Origin: JBIQKZ01 sp044464765
GTDB taxonomy: Bacteria; Pseudomonadota; Gammaproteobacteria; Burkholderiales; Burkholderiaceae_B
Direction of reading: 5' to 3'
NCBI GenBank assembly: GCA_044464765.1
Contig: JBIQKZ010000028.1
Location: 1-19,575, forward strand
DNA length: 19,575 nucleotides
The position numbers were made by a program, and so were the translations under genes. The notes beneath the pieces were generated by a model. The model was not told where the DNA came from. It did not search any database and worked only from the letters and a program-made list of their open reading frames with translations. Shown one piece after another: positions 7,587 through 16,177 of this stretch (its first letter is position 1; each line of letters starts with the position of its first letter).

Positions 7587-8990
7587 TCAACGCTCGATTA
7601 GCGAATTGGCTTTGGCGCGTAGTATCGGCTTTAGCAGATACTGCATGATGGTTCGCTTGCCTGTCAGGATATGCACGTCGGCCACCATGCCAGGGATGAT
7701 GGGGCGGGCGTCGTCCCCCACGTAATTGCGGGCGGTGCGCACCTTGACGATGTAATACGAGTTGTCTTTCTCGTCGGTAATCGTATCTGCGCCGATTTGT
7801 TCGATCTGGCCGGGCAGCCCGCCGTAAATGGCGTAATCGTAGGCGGTGAATTTAACTTCAGCCTCTTCGCCTGGATGCAGAAATCCAATGTCGCTGGGTT
7901 GGATCTTGACCTCCAGCAGCAGGGTGTCGTCGGTGGGGACAATGTCCAGGATGTCGCGGCCAGGCTGCACAACGCCGCCCACCGTGTTGTTCATCAGCGA
8001 TTTGACGGTGCCCCGCACCGGCGAGCGTATTTCGGCCAGCTTCACGCGATCGACAAGCGCCAGCCGGCTTTCGCTTAAAGTAGCCAGCTTGGAGCGTGTT
8101 TCAGACAGTTCGGCGCGGGCCTGGTTGCGGATATTCAATTCGGCTTCGTCAATCTTGCTTTCTGCTTCGTTGATGGCGGCATTCAAACGGTCGATCTGGG
8201 CTTCGGCGGCTTTCTGTTCACCGCAGTAGCGGGCGACATCGCGTTGCAGTCGCAGTAGATCCACTTCGGATACCGCGCCGCTTTGCAACAGGGGTTTGGT
8301 GACCTGAAGTTCTCGCGATGTCAGGTTGCAGCTGGTGCGAGCCTGTTCGCGATTGGCCTGGGTTTCACGCAGTTCCTGCTGTCGTTGGTTCAATTGCTCG
8401 CGGGCGACGTTGATTGTGGCATCGAGCTCTTTGGTTCGGTTTTCCCAGATCCGGCGCTCGAGATCGACAAGTTCGGGCGAGTCCTTTCGAACAACTTCAG
8501 GCGCCTCGAAGGGTTGGCCTGAGGCCAAGGCTTCGAGGCGGGCGCCCTTGGCGGTCAGCGCCAGCCATTCGGCGCGGTTCTCGCCCAGCGATGATGAGTA
8601 GCGGGTGGGGTCGATGCGCAATAGAACCTGCCCCACTTCAACGTGTTCGCCGGGTCGGACCAGGATTTCCTCGACGATGCCGCCGTCTAGGCTTTGCACA
8701 ACTTGTACTTGGCGCGACGGCACGACTTTGCCCTCACCGCGTACGACCTCATCGATTTCTGCCAGGGAAGCCCACACCAGCAACGCGACTATAGCGAAGA
8801 GCGAGATCCAGAGCAGCATCCGCGCGCCGCGGGCCTGGTGCTGGGCGATGGTCCATTCGGCATCGGCGGCAAGATCGTCGGCGCTGTAGTTTTCGCGGAC
8901 CTCTTTGCCGAAAAAGAACCGGTTGACCAGGCGTCCCGGCGCGGCTGCAATGGCGCGCAGGGCTCGTACGATGACATTCGGGCGGCTCAC
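7587..8990 (-). CDS. lapC: HlyD-family membrane fusion protein of the type I secretion system (LapC-like)
   Basis: This periplasmic adaptor joins the ABC exporter to the outer-membrane channel. It has 467 residues: a short cytoplasmic N-terminus, one TM helix at about 57-78 (LLWISLFAIVALLVWASL), the first half of a lipoyl-like hairpin (VVQSLDGGIVEEILVRPGEHV), a long coiled coil (about 160-310, rich in Glu, Arg and Gln) and the C-terminal beta-barrel (LLLEVKIQPSDIGFLHPGEEAEVKF). The start is GTG at 8990, forming a GTGA overlap with the lapB stop, so it is probably translationally coupled. It lies between lapB and the luxR-type gene. Family certain; partner and substrate inferred from the cluster. 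Confidence 0.95.
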   Translation of the reverse strand: MSRPNVIVRALRAIAAAPGRLVNRFFFGKEVRENYSADDLAADAEWTIAQHQARGARMLLWISLFAIVALLVWASLAEIDEVVRGEGKVVPSRQVQVVQSLDGGIVEEILVRPGEHVEVGQVLLRIDPTRYSSSLGENRAEWLALTAKGARLEALASGQPFEAPEVVRKDSPELVDLERRIWENRTKELDATINVAREQLNQRQQELRETQANREQARTSCNLTSRELQVTKPLLQSGAVSEVDLLRLQRDVARYCGEQKAAEAQIDRLNAAINEAESKIDEAELNIRNQARAELSETRSKLATLSESRLALVDRVKLAEIRSPVRGTVKSLMNNTVGGVVQPGRDILDIVPTDDTLLLEVKIQPSDIGFLHPGEEAEVKFTAYDYAIYGGLPGQIEQIGADTITDEKDNSYYIVKVRTARNYVGDDARPIIPGMVADVHILTGKRTIMQYLLKPILRAKANSLIER

Positions 8991-11179
8991 GCGGCACGCT
9001 CCGTGGCCCGCGCAACACGTCCTTCGCGCAGCGCTTCGATCACGTGCTCTTTGGGGCCGTCGGCAACGATGCGCCCGTTATCAATAACGATAATGCGATC
9101 CACCAGGGCCAGCAGGGCTGTGCGATGGGTGACCAACACAAGCGTCTTGTGCTTGCAGGCCGCCGCAAGCCGGGTCTTCAAGGCCGTTTCACTTTGATTG
9201 TCCATATTGCTGCTGGGTTCGTCGAGCAGCAATATGGCGGGATCGTTGATCAGCGCCCGTGCCACGGCGATGGACTGCCGTTGACCGCCGGAGACCGAGT
9301 CGCCTCGTTCACCGATAATCATGTCGTAGCCTTCAGGGTGCCGGGCGGCAAATTCGTCGACGCCGGCGATTTCGGCGGCGGCAATCATGCTGGCGTCGTC
9401 GGCGAACGGCGCGCCCAGGGTAAGGTTGTGTTTCAGACTGCCAAAAAACAAGACGGGATCCTGAGGCACGTGACCGATGGCCCGGCGCAGGTCGGACGGG
9501 TCGATCTGGTGGATGTCTATGCCGTCGATCAGTATGGTTCCGCTGGTTGGGCGATACAGGCCAAGAATCATCTTTTCCAGAGTGCTCTTGCCTGATCCGA
9601 TCCGGCCAATGACGCCGACCTTTTCGCCCGCCTGGATCGTGAAGCTGATATTGCGCAGCGAGGCCTGCTGGGTTCCGGGATAGCTGAAGTTGACGTTGCG
9701 GAACTCGATGCTGCCTTGCAGCGTTGGCCGGGGGACGTAGGTTTTCCCGGCGGCGTGCTCGACGGGCATTTCCATGTAGTTGTCGATCGACTCGAGCGAG
9801 GTGCGGGCTTGTTGGTACTGCATCATCAGGCCCGCGACCTGGCCCAAAGGAGACAGGCAGCGGCCCGCGATCATGGAGGCGGCGATAATGCCGCCCAGCG
9901 TGAGTGCGGCATCCTGCAGCAGGTAGACCCCCACAATAATGACGCCAACCGTTACAAGCTGCTGTGCGGTTTGAACAAAGCCGACGGTGGCTGACGAAAT
10001 AAACTTGATGCGGGTGCCAAGGTGGGCCAGGAACTTGGTGGAGTGCTCCCAGTCGCGCTGCGTACTGCCTTGGGCATTGAGCGTCTTGATGGTTTCCAGG
10101 CCGCCGATTGACTCGACCAGGATGCCGTTGCGTTGCGCGGCAGCCTTATAGGTTTCGACGACGAGCTTTTCCATGCGGGCCTGGGTAACCGCCGATACGA
10201 GCAGGACAATAAGGATGCCGGCCACCGGCGGTAGCAGTAGCCAGGGCGAGATCCAGGCCAGCACGGCCAGGAAGAGCAGAATGAAGGGCAGGTCGACCAG
10301 CGTTGTCAGGCTGGCTGAAGCGATGAAGTCACGTATGGTTTCAAACGAGCGCACGTTCGAGGCGAACGAACCCACCGACACAGGCCGGCTTTCCATGCGT
10401 AAATCGAGAATGCGTTCCATGATGAGGGCGGACAGCCTGACATCGATGCGCTTGCTGGCGGTATCCACAACATGGGCCCGGGCGGTGGTCAGGGCAAAAT
10501 TGAACACCAGCGCCAGGCCAATGCCGATGGCCAGCACCCAGAGGGTTTCGATGGCATTGTTGGGCACGACCCGGTCGTAGACGTTCATGGTGAACAGCGG
10601 CATGACCAGGGCAAAGATATTGATCAGGACGGCCGAGATGATCGCGTCCCGGTAGAGCCGACGATTCTCGAAAATGACCGACCAGAACCAGTGGCCGCCG
10701 CGAGGCTTGGACGTTTCGGGGGCCCTTGCGTCGAACCGGTACAAGGGCTTCACAAAGCAGGCCAGGCCACTGTAGAGCGCGTGCAGCGCGTCGGTGTCGA
10801 TTTCGGTTGGCGCGCCAGTTTCGGGATATTGGATCAGGTAGCCGCCGGCCCGGGCCTCGAGAAGCAGGCAGGCGCGGCCATTGCCCAGAAGCAAAATGGC
10901 GGGTAGAAGGCTGGTTTGGATATCGTCGATGGGGCGTCGCACCAAACGGGCGGAACATTGCGCCCGGGCAGCGGCGCGCGGCAACAGCGAGGGCGTCAGG
11001 CGACCGTTGGGCAGCGGTAGGCCGCTGGTCAACGCTTGCGCCGAACACGGATTGCCATGGATCTTTGTAAGATCTACCAGGCAACCCAACAACGGGTCGT
11101 CGTGGGTAAGGTGTGGCGGTGGGATACGCCATGCGCTGGCACGGCCAGCGGCCGGAGTGTCAGAGGATGGTGTCGTCAT
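8987..11179 (-). CDS. lapB: Type I secretion ABC transporter (LapB/LssB-like permease-ATPase)
   Basis: This inner-membrane exporter would drive adhesin secretion. It has 730 residues: an N-terminal C39-like domain lacking a recognisable catalytic Cys motif (usual for adhesin and RTX exporters, which keep their C-terminal signal), six predicted TM helices from about 180 to 460, and an ATPase domain with Walker A GRIGSGKST (about 525-533), ABC signature SGGQR (about 630-634), Walker B ILLLDE and the switch His in VTHR. ATG at 11179 was chosen; the same frame can be extended two codons to a TTG at 11185, which is less likely. The start overlaps the end of the upstream 72-residue gene by 20 nt and its stop overlaps lapC by 4 nt. 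Confidence 0.95.
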   Translation of the reverse strand: MTTPSSDTPAAGRASAWRIPPPHLTHDDPLLGCLVDLTKIHGNPCSAQALTSGLPLPNGRLTPSLLPRAAARAQCSARLVRRPIDDIQTSLLPAILLLGNGRACLLLEARAGGYLIQYPETGAPTEIDTDALHALYSGLACFVKPLYRFDARAPETSKPRGGHWFWSVIFENRRLYRDAIISAVLINIFALVMPLFTMNVYDRVVPNNAIETLWVLAIGIGLALVFNFALTTARAHVVDTASKRIDVRLSALIMERILDLRMESRPVSVGSFASNVRSFETIRDFIASASLTTLVDLPFILLFLAVLAWISPWLLLPPVAGILIVLLVSAVTQARMEKLVVETYKAAAQRNGILVESIGGLETIKTLNAQGSTQRDWEHSTKFLAHLGTRIKFISSATVGFVQTAQQLVTVGVIIVGVYLLQDAALTLGGIIAASMIAGRCLSPLGQVAGLMMQYQQARTSLESIDNYMEMPVEHAAGKTYVPRPTLQGSIEFRNVNFSYPGTQQASLRNISFTIQAGEKVGVIGRIGSGKSTLEKMILGLYRPTSGTILIDGIDIHQIDPSDLRRAIGHVPQDPVLFFGSLKHNLTLGAPFADDASMIAAAEIAGVDEFAARHPEGYDMIIGERGDSVSGGQRQSIAVARALINDPAILLLDEPSSNMDNQSETALKTRLAAACKHKTLVLVTHRTALLALVDRIIVIDNGRIVADGPKEHVIEALREGRVARATERAA

Positions 11180-11378
11180 CGTCAAGGATATCCAGCGAGT
11201 CGCGCAGTTGCTGTCTTGCGCGCTTGCGTTGAGTCAGCTTCTTCATGGCCTCGGGCGGAAGGTCGGTAGGACGCAACGTGCCATTGGCCAGGAGCGCGTC
11301 GATCAAGTCTTCGAGTACGCGAATGAATTCAGCGTCGAGACTGGTCAGGGCTGCTTGGTTCGGGCTGCGCTTTTCCAT
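11160..11378 (-). CDS. Small conserved-looking protein inside the secretion operon, function unknown
   Basis: It has 72 residues, starts MEKRSPNQAALTSLDAEF and ends with an acidic tail (LDILDDDDTIL). There is no signal peptide, TM segment or Cys. It looks mostly helical, with a charged middle (MKKLTQRKRARQQLRDSL). AAGGA lies 4-5 nt upstream of its ATG. The gene sits 17 nt after the tolC-type stop and overlaps the lapB start by 20 nt. That spacing and ribosome binding site make it a real gene rather than a chance ORF. I do not recognise its family. A cytoplasmic partner of the exporter or of the adhesin C-terminus is possible but unproven. Confidence 0.75.
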   Translation of the reverse strand: MEKRSPNQAALTSLDAEFIRVLEDLIDALLANGTLRPTDLPPEAMKKLTQRKRARQQLRDSLDILDDDDTIL

Positions 11379-11395
11379 ACGATTCCTTGCCGGCC

Positions 11396-13015
11396 TTATT
11401 GGGCCGTTGCGGGTGTCGCCAAAGGGGAGAGTGTCGGGGGATGCATTCCTTCGTGGTAAGTGACGGACAGAGGCTTCAGGTTACTGATGTCGGGCACCGG
11501 GGCAATGCAACTGGCCAGTGCATCGGATTTAAAGTCCAGCTTCTCGGCTTCATCGGGCGCCTCTTGGTGCGGGGAAGCTATTCCCAGTGCAGGAAGCACC
11601 ATGTGCGACAAGGCGAGCCAGCGATACTGGTATTGCTTGAGATCGTACTGGCCGTTCAGTAAGGCGCGCCGGGCATCGAACAATTCGTTTGAGGTGTCCA
11701 GCAGGTCGAGCAAGGAGCGCTGGCCAATCTGGAACTGCTGCTCTGCAGCCACGCGCACCTTGCTCATGGCGTCCTGGTGCTGACGCAGGAAGGGAAGCTG
11801 TTCGCGCAGGCGCGCAATATTGTTCCAGGCCAGAGCTAGTTCCTGCTGGGCGTTGCGACACGTATAGTCGCGTACGTCGCGAGCGACATAGCGCTGGGCG
11901 GAGGCCTGGCGCAGACGGGCTGAATCGGCGCCTCCTCGGTACAGGTTATAAGACAGCACGACTTCCACCTTGCTGCTTTGCACGTCCCGGTAGGCTTCGC
12001 TGGGCTGTTCACGGTCGGTGCCGGTGCTGGCGACGAAGTGCACGGTGGGGGAAAACCGCCCTTTCGCCGCATCGCGTGCCGCATTCGAGGCGAGCAACAA
12101 GGCTTGTTTGGACAGAACGCTGGGGTTGCGGCGCAGCGATACCGTGAAATCGACAGGGCCTATTGGCAGATCGTCGGTGATATCGGGCGCTAACGCGAGT
12201 TCAGGCGGCGGAAGCTCGCCGACAATCCGCCGATAGCGCTGAGTGACGTCATTCAGATTATTGGTTTCCGTCATCAGGTTGGTTTGCGCCAGGGCAAGGC
12301 GGCCGGCAGCTTGCTCGTAGTCGACCCCTCGGCCAACGCCCGACATTTGCCTGTCTTTCAGCAATTGCAGGGTACGAGAGTGTATTTGGTAGTTATCTTT
12401 AGCTAATTGCACCATCTCGCGATAGCGCCGAACGTCCAGGTAGGCGTTGATGGCTTCGTTGGCCAGGTTGTCGATTGTAGCGAGCAATTCGTAATAGGAG
12501 GACAGCTTTTCCAGCCCTTGCTGGCGTACCCCGTTGCGAGCGACAAAGCCATCGAACAAGAGCTGGCGCAACTCGACGGTATAACCGTGGCGCCTCCAGT
12601 TATAGGAAGGAGCGTTGGGTATATTGCTGCGCCATTCCTGGCCGTACTGGCCGCGGACGTTGACTTCTGGAAGCAGGGCGCCCTTTGCAATGTTCTGCCC
12701 TTCCAGGGCGGATCGCAGCGATTGGAACTGGGCCAGGACTTCCGGGTTGGTCAGGATGGCTTTTTCGACCACGGATTCCATAGTATGGGCCGGCTGCGCA
12801 TAGGCAGGGCTGACCGTCCCCGCGATACATACCGCGAAGACGAAGCGAAATCTGTGGCTACCAGAGCCGTTGGCGGCGTTCTCGAAATCGTTTGAGCGCG
12901 CTCCCCTTCGCGCCGTGCGCAGATGGAGACTGGCGGCGTGCGGAACGAGGCGCGAAAAAACGCAACGCAAGCGGCTGCGGATGCTACTTAAGAGAAAAGA
13001 GTCAGTAAAGCGCAT
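11396..13015 (-). CDS. lapE: TolC-family outer membrane channel of the type I secretion system (LapE-like)
   Basis: This forms the outer-membrane and periplasmic tunnel through which the adhesin is exported. It has 539 residues. TolC-family features include the opening HTMESVVEKAILTNPEVLAQ, paired internal repeats with long helices (REMVQLAKDNYQIHSRTLQLLKDRQMSGVGRGVDYEQAAGRLA; LPFLRQHQDAMSKVRVAAEQQFQIGQRSLLDLLDTSNELF), and a YxLYRGGADSARLRQA strand-helix junction. The hydrophobic signal core (RFVFAVCIAGTVSPAYA, cleavage before QPAH) sits about 75 residues from the ATG at 13015. No start codon was seen between about residue 30 and the core, so either the N-region is unusually long or a GTG/TTG nearer the 5' end is used. 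It is the first gene of the leftward operon. Confidence 0.94.
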   Translation of the reverse strand: MRFTDSFLLSSIRSRLRCVFSRLVPHAASLHLRTARRGARSNDFENAANGSGSHRFRFVFAVCIAGTVSPAYAQPAHTMESVVEKAILTNPEVLAQFQSLRSALEGQNIAKGALLPEVNVRGQYGQEWRSNIPNAPSYNWRRHGYTVELRQLLFDGFVARNGVRQQGLEKLSSYYELLATIDNLANEAINAYLDVRRYREMVQLAKDNYQIHSRTLQLLKDRQMSGVGRGVDYEQAAGRLALAQTNLMTETNNLNDVTQRYRRIVGELPPPELALAPDITDDLPIGPVDFTVSLRRNPSVLSKQALLLASNAARDAAKGRFSPTVHFVASTGTDREQPSEAYRDVQSSKVEVVLSYNLYRGGADSARLRQASAQRYVARDVRDYTCRNAQQELALAWNNIARLREQLPFLRQHQDAMSKVRVAAEQQFQIGQRSLLDLLDTSNELFDARRALLNGQYDLKQYQYRWLALSHMVLPALGIASPHQEAPDEAEKLDFKSDALASCIAPVPDISNLKPLSVTYHEGMHPPTLSPLATPATAQ

Positions 13016-13154
13016 GCCATGGCATCGGCCTTATGGCACGGCGGAGCTACAGGCTTCTGGCCTATATTCTTGAAGCATAACCGTGCGTCTAATAACTTGG
13101 TTCGATATGCCTAGGGTACCAAACCGAAAGCAATTGTATATAAATCAGACTTCA

Positions 13155-13183
13155 ATTATCGGCTGTATACGCGAAGTTTACAA
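13155..13183 (-). promoter_or_regulatory. Candidate sigma-70 promoter for the lapE-hyp-lapBC-luxR operon
   Basis: On the minus strand, TTGTAA (13183-13178) and GATAAT (13160-13155) are separated by exactly 17 bp in an AT-rich stretch. The -10 matches 5 of 6 consensus bases and the -35 matches 4 of 6. Transcription would start near 13148, leaving about 130 nt of leader before the ATG at 13015. Confidence 0.5.
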
Positions 13184-13237
13184 ATCTTGTTCGGTGTTGT
13201 CGTTTTCGCGCGTCATGAGAGAGCCGTTCAGCGTATG

Positions 13238-13279
13238 GGCGCCGACCTGTTGCGTGAGGGCCGGCGCCTATGGTTTTTT
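13238..13279 (+). terminator. Intrinsic terminator oriented rightward, with no gene in front of it
   Basis: GGCGCCG (13238-13244) pairs with CGGCGCC (13262-13268), with 2 further possible GC pairs after a mismatch. Five nt later comes a run of six T (13274-13279). In the leftward direction the hairpin has no T-run, so it is not a normal terminator for acnA. The rest of the 285-nt gap between the aconitase and TolC genes has no convincing ORF; a 68-codon rightward frame at 13083-13289 has no recognisable features. Confidence 0.55.
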
Positions 13280-13283
13280 ACAA

Positions 13284-13310
13284 GCTTAGGCCGTTAATGG
13301 CTAACTAAGC
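13284..13310 (-). other. Hairpin across the acnA stop codon
   Basis: GCTTAG and CTAAGC, with an inner GCC/GGC, form a 9-bp stem with a 3-nt bulge. The stem includes the acnA stop. The downstream leftward sequence is TTGTAAAAAA, not a T-run. It may protect the mRNA 3' end with Rho-dependent termination, but this is weakly supported. Confidence 0.3.
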
Positions 13311-16114
13311 AAGCTGCGCAGCACATATTGCATGATGCCTCCGTGCCGGTAGTAGGCGGCTTCGCTGGGTGTGTCGATACGGACGATGGCGTCGAAGCGG
13401 ACATTGCCTGCCTGAACCTTGACTGTGGGGGAAATACTAGGCTGGTTAAGCGCCTCGACACCAATGATGTCGAAGGTTTCTGTGCCCGTCAGCCCCAGCG
13501 ACGCGGCGTTCTGGCCATCGGGGAACTGCAGCGGCAGCACACCCATGCCCAGCAGGTTGGAGCGGTGGATTCGTTCGTAAGACTCGGCAATGACTGCTCG
13601 AACGCCCAGCAGCACCGTACCTTTTGCCGCCCAGTCGCGCGACGAGCCCGAACCGTATTCCTTGCCGGCCAGAATTACCAGCGGGATGTTTTTGGCCAAA
13701 TAGGCGGTGGATGCGTCGAAAATGGTGGTGACGGGTGCATCCGCCTGGGTAAAGTCGCGGGTGAATCCGCCTTCCGTGCCCGGCGCGAGCTGATTGCGCA
13801 GGCGTACGTTGGCGAACGTGCCGCGAATCATCACTTCGTGATTCCCCCGGCGTGAACCGTAGGAATTGAAATCGGCGGGCGCGACACCGTTTTCGCTAAG
13901 ATAGGCGGCCGCGGGTGATGTACGAGAAATCGAACCCGCCGGGCTGATGTGATCGGTCGTGACCGAGTCGCCCAGCAGGGCTAGAACCCGAGCTCCCAGG
14001 ATGTCCTTGACCGGTTCCGGCTGGCGCGGCATGTTCTCGAAATAGGGGGGCTGGCGCACATAGGTTGAGGCATCGTCCCAGTCGAACAACTGGCCGGTGG
14101 GGGTGGGCAAGGCGCGCCAGCGTTCGTCGCCGGCAAACACATCGGCGTAGCCGCTGCGGTACATCTCGGATTCGATGCTGGATTCGACTGCGGACTGAAC
14201 GTCGGCCGCCGATGGCCAGATGTCCTTCAAGAATACGTTTTTGCCATTCTTGTCCTGGCCGATTGGGTCGTTGAATAGGTCGATGTCCATGGTGCCGGCC
14301 AAGGCATAGGCCACCACCAGGGGTGGGGACATCAAATAATTCATTTTTACTTCAGGGTGGATGCGGCCCTCGAAGTTGCGGTTGCCCGACAGTACGGACA
14401 CGACAGAAAGGTCGTTGGCATTGACTGCGGCACTGACTTCGGGAATGAGCGGCCCTGAGTTCCCGATGCAGGTGGTGCAGCCATAGCCCACCAGGTCGAA
14501 CCCAAGGGCATTCAGATAGGGGGTGAGGCCGGCTTTCTCGTAGTAATCGGTGACTACCCGGGATCCCGGCGCCAGGCTGGTTTTCACCCACGGTTTGCGC
14601 GACAGGCCTTTTTCAACGGCATTTTTCGCCAGTAAAGCGGCAGCCAGCATGACCATGGGGTTGGATGTATTGGTGCACGAGGTAATGGCGGCGATGACCA
14701 CTGAGCCGTGATCCACCTGGCAGGCCGTGCCGTCGGCCAGCGTGATATCTACCTGTTTACGTGTGCGGTCTCCTGCCGGTGCATTTTCCACCATGTCGTC
14801 GGGCATGCTTGAGCGCCGGCTGGAGTCGTCGTAGGCGGGTGGGTCGGATGCGGGAAAGGATTCATCGACGGCCTTGTCGTAGCCATGCGGCTTTTGCTCG
14901 GGTTCGCCCAGGGAAGTGCATAGGGCGCCGCGGAAGGCGGTTTTTGCATCCGAAAGGGCGATGCGGTCTTGCGGGCGCTTGGGGCCTGCAATGGACGGCA
15001 CCACAGTGGAAAGGTCCAGCTCGAGTTTCTCGGAGTAGCGGGGTTCGACATTGGGGTCGTGCCAGAGCCCTTGCTGCTTGGCATAGGCTTCGATCAGGGC
15101 GAGTTGCGATTCGGAGCGCCCTGTCAGCCGTAAATAGCGCAAGGTTTCGTCGTCGATTGGGAAGATGGCAATGGTTGAACCGTATTCCGGGCTCATGTTG
15201 CCGATAGTGGCGCGGTTGGCCAGCGGCACCTGGGCCACGCCCGGGCCGTAGAATTCAACGAATTTTCCAACCACGCGGTGTTCACGCAATTTTTCGGTAA
15301 TGGTCAGCACGAGGTCGGTGGCGGTCGTCCCTTCACGCAGGGCGCCGGTGAGCTTGAAGCCCACGACACGCGGTATCAGCATCGAGATTGGCTGGCCCAG
15401 CATGGCGGCTTCGGCTTCGATGCCGCCCACGCCCCAGGCCACGACGCCCAGACCGTTGACCATGGGCGTGTGCGAGTCGGTGCCCACACAGGTGTCCGGG
15501 TAGGCGACGTTGACGTTGTCCTGGTCTTTGCGGGTGAATACGACGCGCGATAAATGTTCCAGGTTGACCTGGTGAACAATGCCTGTGCCCGGGGGAACAA
15601 CCTTGAAGTCCTGGAACGCGCCTTGACCCCAGCGCAGAAACTGATAGCGCTCGAGGTTGCGCTGATATTCGATGTCGACGTTGCGGGCGAAGGCGTCGGG
15701 TTGGCCGAAGACATCGACGATGACCGAGTGGTCGATGACCAGTTCGACGGGCGCCAGCGGGTTGATGCGCTCGGGATCGCCGCCCAGGGCGCGCATGGCC
15801 TCGCGCATGGCGGCCAAGTCGACAACGGCTGGGACGCCGGTAAAGTCTTGCAAGACGACACGCGCGGGGGTGAAGGAGATTTCGCGGTCGGGCTCTGCAT
15901 TGGCGTTCCACCCGGCCAAGGCGCGAATGTCGTCGGCGGTAATATCGACGCCATTTTCAGTGCGCAACAAGTTTTCGAGAAGAATCTTCAGACTGTAGGG
16001 CAAGGTGGCGACATCCAGCCCAGGGCCGGTGACAGCATCGAGACGGTAGATTCTGTACGATTCGTTCCCGACTTTGAGGTTTCCTTTAGCTCCGAAGCTA
16101 TCAATGCTGTTCAT
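13301..16114 (-). CDS. acnA: Aconitate hydratase A (TCA cycle)
   Basis: This interconverts citrate and isocitrate in the cytoplasm using a [4Fe-4S] cluster. It has 937 residues, with cluster ligands Cys480 (AITSCTNTSNP), Cys546 and Cys549 (GYGCTTCIGNSGPL). Other hallmarks are VGTDSHTPMVNGLG, GRIHPEVKMNYL, and the swivel-domain motifs GDSVTTDHISPAG, YGSRRGNHEVMIRGTFAN and GKEYGSGSSRDWAAKG. The start has a strong ribosome binding site. It is about 45 residues longer than E. coli AcnA. The excess lies at about 405-450, between the first catalytic domains and Cys480, and includes DESFPASDPPA (417-427), a low-complexity, probably disordered stretch. It is flanked by a GST gene upstream and the Lap operon downstream, with no functional link seen. 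Confidence 0.97.
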   Translation of the reverse strand: MNSIDSFGAKGNLKVGNESYRIYRLDAVTGPGLDVATLPYSLKILLENLLRTENGVDITADDIRALAGWNANAEPDREISFTPARVVLQDFTGVPAVVDLAAMREAMRALGGDPERINPLAPVELVIDHSVIVDVFGQPDAFARNVDIEYQRNLERYQFLRWGQGAFQDFKVVPPGTGIVHQVNLEHLSRVVFTRKDQDNVNVAYPDTCVGTDSHTPMVNGLGVVAWGVGGIEAEAAMLGQPISMLIPRVVGFKLTGALREGTTATDLVLTITEKLREHRVVGKFVEFYGPGVAQVPLANRATIGNMSPEYGSTIAIFPIDDETLRYLRLTGRSESQLALIEAYAKQQGLWHDPNVEPRYSEKLELDLSTVVPSIAGPKRPQDRIALSDAKTAFRGALCTSLGEPEQKPHGYDKAVDESFPASDPPAYDDSSRRSSMPDDMVENAPAGDRTRKQVDITLADGTACQVDHGSVVIAAITSCTNTSNPMVMLAAALLAKNAVEKGLSRKPWVKTSLAPGSRVVTDYYEKAGLTPYLNALGFDLVGYGCTTCIGNSGPLIPEVSAAVNANDLSVVSVLSGNRNFEGRIHPEVKMNYLMSPPLVVAYALAGTMDIDLFNDPIGQDKNGKNVFLKDIWPSAADVQSAVESSIESEMYRSGYADVFAGDERWRALPTPTGQLFDWDDASTYVRQPPYFENMPRQPEPVKDILGARVLALLGDSVTTDHISPAGSISRTSPAAAYLSENGVAPADFNSYGSRRGNHEVMIRGTFANVRLRNQLAPGTEGGFTRDFTQADAPVTTIFDASTAYLAKNIPLVILAGKEYGSGSSRDWAAKGTVLLGVRAVIAESYERIHRSNLLGMGVLPLQFPDGQNAASLGLTGTETFDIIGVEALNQPSISPTVKVQAGNVRFDAIVRIDTPSEAAYYRHGGIMQYVLRSLLS

Positions 16115-16120
16115 GTGAGG

Positions 16121-16125
16121 CCTCC
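16121..16125 (-). promoter_or_regulatory. Ribosome binding site of acnA
   Basis: GGAGG lies 6 nt upstream of the ATG at 16114 on the minus strand. It fixes this start and is the strongest Shine-Dalgarno sequence seen in the window. Confidence 0.8.
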
Positions 16126-16143
16126 ATAGATAGAAAGGGGACG

Positions 16144-16166
16144 GATCCCGCCACGCGTGCGGGATC
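16144..16166 (-). other. Perfect 8-bp hairpin in the acnA leader
   Basis: GATCCCGC and GCGGGATC enclose a 7-nt loop, about 20 nt upstream of the acnA ribosome binding site. No T-run follows, so it is unlikely to terminate the upstream GST transcript by itself. It could be a 5' stabilising or regulatory hairpin. Confidence 0.45.
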
Positions 16167-16177
16167 GACGAATGATC

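Noticed and set aside
13083..13289. 68-residue rightward ORF in the lapE-acnA gap
   Set aside because: No ribosome binding site or conserved features, and its end overlaps the terminator hairpin; a non-coding RNA fits the terminator better.
15554..16129. 191-residue rightward ORF opposite the acnA 5' end
   Set aside because: It mirrors the conserved aconitase N-terminus in antisense and has no independent evidence.
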